From positions 20,411 through 84,410 of the forward strand of contig JAJYYH010000025.1 in assembly GCA_021801255.1 (NCBI GenBank): a stretch of DNA of 64,000 nt, written 5' to 3'. Of the stretch, positions 56,669-64,000 are shown in pieces (position 1 is the first letter of the stretch; each line of letters begins with the position of its first letter). The stretch is from Pseudomonadota bacterium. GTDB taxonomy: Bacteria > Pseudomonadota > Alphaproteobacteria > Acetobacterales > Acetobacteraceae. The translations under genes and the position numbers were made by a program. Below the pieces are notes generated by a model. That model made no database searches, was not told the origin of the DNA, and saw only the letters and a list, made by a program, of their open reading frames with translations.

Positions 56669-58149
56669 GCGGAGCTCCCCGCATGGAGGGTTGGTGACGC
56701 CGAAAATCCCGCCATCGCCTCGATTTTGGCCGCCACCGCGAACACAGTTTCCTCGTCGAATGGCTTGCCGATCACCTGGAGACCGAGCGGGAGGCCGGCG
56801 CGATCGCATCCCGCCGGCAGCGATATCGCTGGCAGACCGGCGAGGCTGGCCGGAACGGTGAATACGTCGTTCAAGTACATCGTCACCGGATCATCCATTT
56901 TCTCGCCCTGGGCAAAGGCGGCGGATGGCGCGGTCGGCGTCAGGATGGCATCGCAACCCGCGAAAGCGTTGGTGAAATCGCCGAGAATGAGCGAGCGAAC
57001 TTTCTGCGCGCGGAGATAATAGGCATCATAATAGCCGGCCGAGAGCACATAGGTGCCGATCATGATGCGCCGCTTGACCTCATCGCCGAAGCCGGCGGCG
57101 CGGGTACGCTCATACATCTCGATCAGATCGGCGCCGTCTTCGCGCCGTCCGAAGCGCACCCCGTCATAGCGGGCGAGATTGGAGGAACATTCGGCCGGGG
57201 CGACGATATAATAGGTCGCGAGCGCGTAGCGTGTGTGCGGGAGCGAGATCTCGACCAGTTCCGCCCCCGCCGCGCGTAGCCAGTCGCGCCCGCGCTGCCA
57301 GAGGGCGGCGATTTCGTCCGGCATGCCGGGGACGGCGTATTCCTTTGGCACGCCAATCCGCAAACCCTTGATGTCGCGCCGGCAAGCGGCGGCGAAATCG
57401 GGCACCGCGCGTTCAGCCGAGGTGCTGTCTTTCGGATCAAACCCGGCCATGGCGCCGAGCAGGATCGCACAATCCTCGACAGTTCGCGCCATCGGGCCGG
57501 CCTGATCGAGCGAGGAGGCAAAGGCGATGATGCCATAGCGCGAGCAGCGGCCATAGGTCGGCTTGATCCCGGTGATGCCGCAAAACGACGCCGGCTGGCG
57601 GATCGAGCCGCCGGTATCGGTTCCCGTCGCGCCCAGCGCCAGCCGCGCTGCGACCGCCGCCGCCGAGCCGCCGGAGGAGCCGCCGGGGACGAGCGGGGTA
57701 TCATCGCCCCTCCGCTTCCAGGGATTTTCCACCGCGCCAAAAGCCGAGGTCATGTTGGAAGACCCCATGGCGAATTCGTCGAGATTGGTTTTTCCCAAGA
57801 ACACCGCGCCGGCATCCTTGAGCTTCGCCGTCACCGTGCTTTCATAGGGCGGAATGAAATTTCCCAGGATGTGGCTCGCCGCCGTGGTGCGCACGCCCTC
57901 GGTGCAAAAGAGATCCTTGATCGCGAGCGGCAGGCCGGTCAGCGAGCCGGCTTCGCCCTCGGCGTAGGCGCGATCGGCGGCATCGGCTTGCGCCAAAGCC
58001 AGCTCGGGTGTGACCGTGATGAACGCATGGAGGCGCGGGTTGAGTTTTTCAATCGCCGCGAGATGCGCTTCGGTCAGCGCGCGCGCGGAGAATTTTTTTG
58101 CGCGCAAACCTTCGCGCGCTTGCGCGAGGGTGAGATCGGTCAGGATCAT
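56665..58149 (-). CDS. gatA: Asp-tRNA(Asn)/Glu-tRNA(Gln) amidotransferase subunit A
   Basis: A 494-residue amidase-signature enzyme supplying ammonia from glutamine. The Ser-cisSer-Lys triad is in [14 protein letters not shown] (Lys), [16 protein letters not shown] (cis-Ser) and [16 protein letters not shown] (nucleophile Ser). Its start overlaps the gatC stop and its stop overlaps the gatB start, both ATGA, so the three subunits are translationally coupled. Length is normal. Confidence 0.98.
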   Translation of the reverse strand: MILTDLTLAQAREGLRAKKFSARALTEAHLAAIEKLNPRLHAFITVTPELALAQADAADRAYAEGEAGSLTGLPLAIKDLFCTEGVRTTAASHILGNFIPPYESTVTAKLKDAGAVFLGKTNLDEFAMGSSNMTSAFGAVENPWKRRGDDTPLVPGGSSGGSAAAVAARLALGATGTDTGGSIRQPASFCGITGIKPTYGRCSRYGIIAFASSLDQAGPMARTVEDCAILLGAMAGFDPKDSTSAERAVPDFAAACRRDIKGLRIGVPKEYAVPGMPDEIAALWQRGRDWLRAAGAELVEISLPHTRYALATYYIVAPAECSSNLARYDGVRFGRREDGADLIEMYERTRAAGFGDEVKRRIMIGTYVLSAGYYDAYYLRAQKVRSLILGDFTNAFAGCDAILTPTAPSAAFAQGEKMDDPVTMYLNDVFTVPASLAGLPAISLPAGCDRAGLPLGLQVIGKPFDEETVFAVAAKIEAMAGFSASPTLHAGSSA

Positions 58150-58433
58150 TCCACTACCTTCGGCACCACGAAATAATCGCCGGCGCGTTCCGGCGCGTTG
58201 GCGAGGATTTTTTCCACGATGCCGCCATCGCTCACTACGTCCTCGCGCGTGCGGAGCGCCATTTGCACCGCCCCGGTGAGCGGGGGAATGTCGGTGACAT
58301 CGATTTCGGCCAGTTGCTCGACCCAGCCGAGAATGCCGTTGAGTTCGGTTTGCAGGCGGGGAATTTCGTCCTCCCCGATATGGATGCGGGCAAGGTGGGC
58401 GATGCGGCGGACGGTCGCGGGGTCGAGCGACAT
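58146..58433 (-). CDS. gatC: Asp-tRNA(Asn)/Glu-tRNA(Gln) amidotransferase subunit C
   Basis: A 95-residue GatC that wraps between GatA and Gat[24 protein letters not shown] is the family N-terminus, with [21 protein letters not shown] and [33 protein letters not shown] at the end. First gene of gatCAB; ATG 58431-58433. The frame is open for another 590 bases upstream but only as a shadow of ruvX. Divergent from ruvX across 51 bases. Confidence 0.98.
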   Translation of the reverse strand: MSLDPATVRRIAHLARIHIGEDEIPRLQTELNGILGWVEQLAEIDVTDIPPLTGAVQMALRTREDVVSDGGIVEKILANAPERAGDYFVVPKVVE

Positions 58434-58484
58434 GGGATGGGTTCTCTCTTGGCCGGGGCGCGGAGGCGGACCATAACGGCCGCC

Positions 58485-58967
58485 ATGGCGCGCAGCAACC
58501 CGAGCCTTTTGCCTGACGCCGCGACGCTGCGGGCTAGGCTTGCGCCCGGCGCGCGGCTGCTCGGCATCGACCCTGGCAGCCGCACGATCGGGTTGGCGCT
58601 TTCGGATGTGACGCTGTTGCTGGCCTCGCCCTATGGCAGCCTCAAGCGCCGCCGCTTGCGCGAGAACGCCGCCGAGATCGCGGCGATTGCCGCGCGCGAG
58701 GGGGTAGGCGGGCTGATCGTCGGCCTGCCGCTTTCGCTGGATGGCGGTTTCGGCCCGGCGGCGCAGGCGGCGCGGGACTGGGCGATGGCGCTGGTTGCGG
58801 CGAGCGGGATTCCCGCGGCCCTTTGGGACGAGCGGCTGTCCAGTGCCGCGGTCAACCGGATGCTGATCGGCGAGGCCGATCTCAGCCGCCGCAAGCGCTC
58901 GGCTGTCGTTGATCGCGTCGCCGCCGCTTATATCCTCCAAGCGGCTCTGGACGCGACCCGCCCTTGA
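58485..58967 (+). CDS. ruvX: Holliday junction resolvase-like protein (RuvX/YqgF)
   Basis: A 160-residue RNase H-fold protein. The active-site acids lie in [17 protein letters not shown] (Asp), [15 protein letters not shown] and [13 protein letters not shown] (Asp/Glu), with a later Asp in [13 protein letters not shown]. YqgF is essential in many bacteria and implicated in pre-16S rRNA maturation or Holliday junction resolution. Start ATG 58485 gives the family start. Head-to-head with gatCAB, a common alphaproteobacterial arrangement. Confidence 0.95.
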   Translation: MARSNPSLLPDAATLRARLAPGARLLGIDPGSRTIGLALSDVTLLLASPYGSLKRRRLRENAAEIAAIAAREGVGGLIVGLPLSLDGGFGPAAQAARDWAMALVAASGIPAALWDERLSSAAVNRMLIGEADLSRRKRSAVVDRVAAAYILQAALDATRP

Positions 58968-58969
58968 GG

Positions 58970-59022
58970 ATGGGGGTCTGGGGCCACTGGCCCCAGCGGG
59001 TCCAGGGCGGAGCCCTGGCCAC
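58970..59022 (-). repeat. GC-rich dispersed hairpin element B, copy 2
   Basis: Its reverse complement contains CCAGGGCTCCGCCCTGG, ACCCGCTGGGGCCA and GTGGCCCCAG. It matches the element at 49552-49604 block by block with small differences and lies between the convergent ruvX and mtnP genes, where it could also end transcription. Confidence 0.6.
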
Positions 59023-59042
59023 AATTGAAGCCTGGCCGCAAT

Positions 59043-59930
59043 TTATGATGGGGCCAACACCCGCCCCGCCACCGCGTCGAGCCGGCCCATCAGATCGGGA
59101 TCGCGGGCCGCGGGCGCGGTGATGATGGCGTGGTCGAGGGCGTGATTGCAGCCGGCGGGACAGGGCGGGCGCGGCGCGCCGAGGGCGGGCAGCACGGCGC
59201 GGAGCAGGTCGCGGGCGCGCTCGGCGTTTTCCACCAGCACCCGCACCACCGCTTCGACCGTGACGTGGTCGTGCTCGGGATGCCAGCAATCGTAATCGGT
59301 GACCATGGCGACGGTTGCGTAACACATCTCCGCCTCGCGGGCGAGTTTTGCCTCGGGCATATTGGTCATGCCGATGACGCTCGCGCCCCATTGGCGATAG
59401 AGCGCGCTTTCCGCCTTGGTCGAGAATTGCGGTCCCTCCATGACCAGATAGGTGCCGCCCTCTGTGTGGGAGAGGCCGATATTCCGCGCCGCCGCACCGA
59501 GTGCGGTGCCGAGCCGGGCGCAGACGGGATGGGCCATCGAGACGTGGGCGACGCAGCCCTCGCCAAAGAAACTTTTTTCGCGCGCGAAACTGCGGTCGAT
59601 GAACTGATCGACGATGACGAAATGCCCCGGCGGCAGATCCTCGCGCAGGCTGCCGACGGCGGAGAGCGAGAGGATATCGGTACAGCCGGCGCGTTTCAGG
59701 GCGTCGATATTGGCGCGATAGTTGAGATGGCTCGGCGAGAGGCGATGGCCGCGGCCGTGGCGCGGCAGGAACACCACGCGCACGCCCGCCAGCCGGCCGC
59801 ACAGCAGTTCATCGGAAGCCTCGCCCCAAGGCGAGGGGATCGCGCGCCATTGCCGCTCCGCGAGCCCGGCGATGTCGTAGAGGCCGGAGCCGCCGATGAT
59901 GCCGATAACGGGTTCGAAAGCCTCCGCCAT
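59043..59930 (-). CDS. mtnP: S-methyl-5'-thioadenosine phosphorylase
   Basis: A 295-residue purine nucleoside phosphorylase-fold enzyme that splits methylthioadenosine with phosphate to adenine and methylthioribose-1-phosphate in methionine salvage. GIIGGSGLYDI is the phosphate loop, FLPRHGRGHRLSPSHLNYRANI the next block, and TEGGTYLVMEGPQFSTKAES plus IGMTNMPEAKLAREAEMCY the purine and ribose sites. The VTDYDCW motif fits MTAP, not inosine-type enzymes. Start ATG 59930 has AAGGAGAG. No other salvage genes adjoin. Confidence 0.95.
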   Translation of the reverse strand: MAEAFEPVIGIIGGSGLYDIAGLAERQWRAIPSPWGEASDELLCGRLAGVRVVFLPRHGRGHRLSPSHLNYRANIDALKRAGCTDILSLSAVGSLREDLPPGHFVIVDQFIDRSFAREKSFFGEGCVAHVSMAHPVCARLGTALGAAARNIGLSHTEGGTYLVMEGPQFSTKAESALYRQWGASVIGMTNMPEAKLAREAEMCYATVAMVTDYDCWHPEHDHVTVEAVVRVLVENAERARDLLRAVLPALGAPRPPCPAGCNHALDHAIITAPAARDPDLMGRLDAVAGRVLAPS

Positions 59931-60090
59931 TTGCGCTCTCCTTCTCGGCGGCATTTTGGGCCACCGGATGGCGGGTATTTCAGCCCGACCGGGAGGGCGC
60001 GGTCAAACCGCGGTTTGTGGCCGGCGCGGAGCTCGCGCTAGTATGCGCGCCGCGCCGAGAGGGGGGCCGCGCGGAGAGGGGGAGGGGCGC

Positions 60091-60834
60091 ATGCGCCAGA
60101 TCATCGTCGGCAACTGGAAAATGAACGGCACCGCTCGGCTCGCCGCCGGGCAGGCCGAGATTTTGCGTGAAGCCGCGCCCGGCCTTGTCTGCGATCTCGT
60201 GCTCTGCCCGCCGGCGACTCTGATCGCGGCGCTCGTCGCCCGGCTCGCCGGAAGTGCGATCGGTGTCGGCGGGCAGGATTGCCATAGCGCGGCCTCAGGC
60301 GCGCATACCGGCGATATCGCGGCCGGGATGCTCGCCGAGGCCGGGGCGCGTTACGTCATTCTCGGCCACTCCGAACGCCGCGCCGATCATGGCGAGACCG
60401 ATGCGATGGTGCGGGCCAAGGCCGCGGCGGCGCGGGCGGCGGGGCTTACGCCGATCGTCTGCGTCGGGGAAAACGAGGCTGAGCAGCTGGCCGGGCGGGC
60501 CGAGGCGGTGGTTGTGGGCCAGCTCGCGGCGAGCCTGCCCGAGGATTTTTCGGGGACCATTGCCTATGAGCCGATCTGGGCGATCGGCACCGGGCGGACG
60601 CCGACACCGGAGGATGTCATCGCCATGCACAGGGCGATCCGCGCCTGCCTTGCCGAGCGCTTCGGCGTGGCCGGCCGCGCGTTTCCGATTCTCTATGGCG
60701 GTTCGGTCAAGGCGGCGAATGCGCGGGAGATCCTGGCGCTGCCCGAGGTCGGGGGCGCGTTGGTCGGGGGCGCGAGCCTCGATCCGGCGGAATTCCTCGC
60801 CATCGCGCGGGCGGCGCGGCCCCCCGATCGCTAG
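60091..60834 (+). CDS. tpiA: Triosephosphate isomerase
   Basis: A 247-residue TIM barrel interconverting dihydroxyacetone phosphate and glyceraldehyde-3-phosphate. Catalytic residues: Lys10 in GNWKMNGT, His in VILGHSERR and Glu in [12 protein letters not shown]; the flexible loop [13 protein letters not shown] follows. Start ATG 60091 behind GGGGAGGGG. A weak promoter-like pair TTGTGG (60015-60020) and TAGTAT (60039-60044) lies upstream with an 18-base gap. It opens the conserved block tpiA-secG-pyrG-kdsA. Confidence 0.98.
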   Translation: MRQIIVGNWKMNGTARLAAGQAEILREAAPGLVCDLVLCPPATLIAALVARLAGSAIGVGGQDCHSAASGAHTGDIAAGMLAEAGARYVILGHSERRADHGETDAMVRAKAAAARAAGLTPIVCVGENEAEQLAGRAEAVVVGQLAASLPEDFSGTIAYEPIWAIGTGRTPTPEDVIAMHRAIRACLAERFGVAGRAFPILYGGSVKAANAREILALPEVGGALVGGASLDPAEFLAIARAARPPDR

Positions 60835-60897
60835 GGGGCGCTTTGCAATCCGCCCGCTTCGGGCTAGAACCCGCCCGCCCGCGCGCAAGGACCCTTG

Positions 60898-61341
60898 ATG
60901 ACCACCGTTCTGCTCATCCTGCATCTTTTCGTCACCCTTGCCCTGATCGGCATCGTGCTGATCCAGCGGAGCGAGGGCGGCGGGCTGGGCATCGGCACCT
61001 CGCAGGGCATGGGCGGGTTCATGAGCGGGCGTGGCACCGCCAATCTGCTCACCCGCACGACCGCCGTTCTGGCGACGCTGTTCATGGCGCTCGCACTTGC
61101 GCTCGCGCTGCTCAATCGCGGCGGGGGAAGGGGAGGGCATTCGCTGCTCGACGTGCCACCGCCGCCGGCGAGCCTGACCCTGGCACCTACTCCCAAAGCG
61201 GCACCTGCCGAAGGCAGCGCGGCGCCACAACCGGCAAGCCCCGCTGCGCCAGGCGCGCCGGCAGAGGGCACCGCGCCGGCAGAGGGTGCCGTTTCGCCCC
61301 CGCCCGGCAAACCCACGCCGCCACCGGTGCCGACCAACTGA
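60898..61341 (+). CDS. secG: Protein translocase subunit SecG
   Basis: A 147-residue SecYEG component. Two membrane segments (about residues 2-20 and 53-72) flank GGLGIGTSQGMGGFMSGRGTANLLTRTT, the SecG signature. The C-terminal 65 residues are an Ala/Pro tail (APAEG, PAAPGAP repeats), longer than in E. coli but usual in alphaproteobacteria. The start ATG 60898 has AAGGA; an adjacent in-frame TTG at 60895 is less likely. Confidence 0.95.
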   Translation: MTTVLLILHLFVTLALIGIVLIQRSEGGGLGIGTSQGMGGFMSGRGTANLLTRTTAVLATLFMALALALALLNRGGGRGGHSLLDVPPPPASLTLAPTPKAAPAEGSAAPQPASPAAPGAPAEGTAPAEGAVSPPPGKPTPPPVPTN

Positions 61342-61391
61342 TCCGCACGCCCTTCATGTCAAATGGCTTCCCGCCGGGCCCATGGGCGTTC

Positions 61392-61397
61392 TATACT
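61392..61397 (+). promoter_or_regulatory. -10 box positioned for a leaderless pyrG transcript
   Basis: TATACT ends eight bases before the pyrG ATG (61406), so a usual start site would fall at or within two bases of the initiation codon. No ribosome-binding site is visible and the -35 match (TTCCCG, 18 bases upstream) is poor. Confidence 0.4.
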
Positions 61398-61399
61398 GA

Positions 61400-63863
<2,464 letters not shown>

Positions 63864-63952
63864 TTTTTTGTTTCCTGATTACGCACCTTGCTCAGCCGAC
63901 CTCTGTTGTGGTTCAATTGCTCGGATGCGGTGGATTAACAAGGGGTTGGCCA

Positions 63953-64000
63953 ATGGCGCGCAATTCGGTGCAGTTTCAGAAAGGGCTCAGCGAGGCGGAA
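63953..64000 (+). mobile_element. IS1595-family transposase, 5' end (cut by window edge)
   Basis: The last 16 codons read MARNSVQFQKGLSEAE, the opening I associate with IS1595-type (ISXO2-like DDE) transposases, which commonly begin MARNxVQFQxGLS. The element's left end should lie between 63864 and 63952; the AT-richer stretch from about 63890 with CTGTTGTGGTTCAATTGC fits a terminal region but I cannot define the inverted repeat without the other end. Confidence 0.65.

Overview
The window is about 64 kb of GC-rich, gene-dense bacterial DNA that reads as chromosome of an alphaproteobacterium, most likely order Rhodospirillales and possibly Acetobacteraceae. The evidence is the housekeeping blocks aroA-cmk-rpsA-sppA-ihfB-lapA-trpF, gatCAB divergent from ruvX, tpiA-secG-pyrG-kdsA and folK next to an NYN-domain gene and a family 5 uracil-DNA glycosylase. 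A Hint-domain surface protein of a type common in acetic acid bacteria and their relatives adds to this. Taxonomy is inferred from gene content and was not searched. I see no tRNA, rRNA, CRISPR array or prophage.

Layout. 1-6.2 kb (minus strand): a catabolic cluster of marR, a 1156-residue fused flavin/Fe-S oxidoreductase, an enamidase-like amidohydrolase and the start of an acyl-CoA dehydrogenase cut by the left edge. 6.3-10.6 kb: enolase, folK, NYN protein, uracil-DNA glycosylase, nitronate monooxygenase. 10.8-23.3 kb: ten co-directional genes, a complete branched-chain-type ABC importer followed by genes in the order pimF-A-B-C-D. This reads as uptake, CoA activation and beta-oxidation of a dicarboxylate or related acid. 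23.4-28.8 kb: a looser accessory stretch (HNH protein, ATP-grasp ligase, secreted small protein, dienelactone hydrolase, O-methyltransferase, lytic transglycosylase). 28.8-35.7 kb: conserved housekeeping block.

35.7-43.0 kb: a small helix-turn-helix gene and a six-gene hydrogenase-4-like operon. Its large subunit lacks the N-terminal nickel-binding cysteine motif, so it looks like an energy-converting hydrogenase-related (Ehr) membrane complex and not a hydrogenase. 43.1-51.2 kb: algH, peroxiredoxin, ABC exporter, glycosyltransferase, SDR, nitroreductase, Nfu, cytidine deaminase, recA. 51.4-55.2 kb: Hint-domain protein and an MFS transporter. 55.2-63.9 kb: gatCAB, ruvX, mtnP, tpiA, secG, pyrG, kdsA. 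The last 48 bases begin an IS1595-type transposase.

The most unusual non-coding signal is a dispersed repeat of about 105 bp with five copies in this window (23.4, 25.6, 31.3, 34.6 and 53.5 kb). It sits at gene borders: its left end often supplies the stop codon of the upstream gene and its right end often supplies the ribosome-binding site of the downstream gene. In the fifth copy it is read through and forms the C-terminus of the Hint protein. A second, GC-rich hairpin family occurs at about 49.6 and 59.0 kb.
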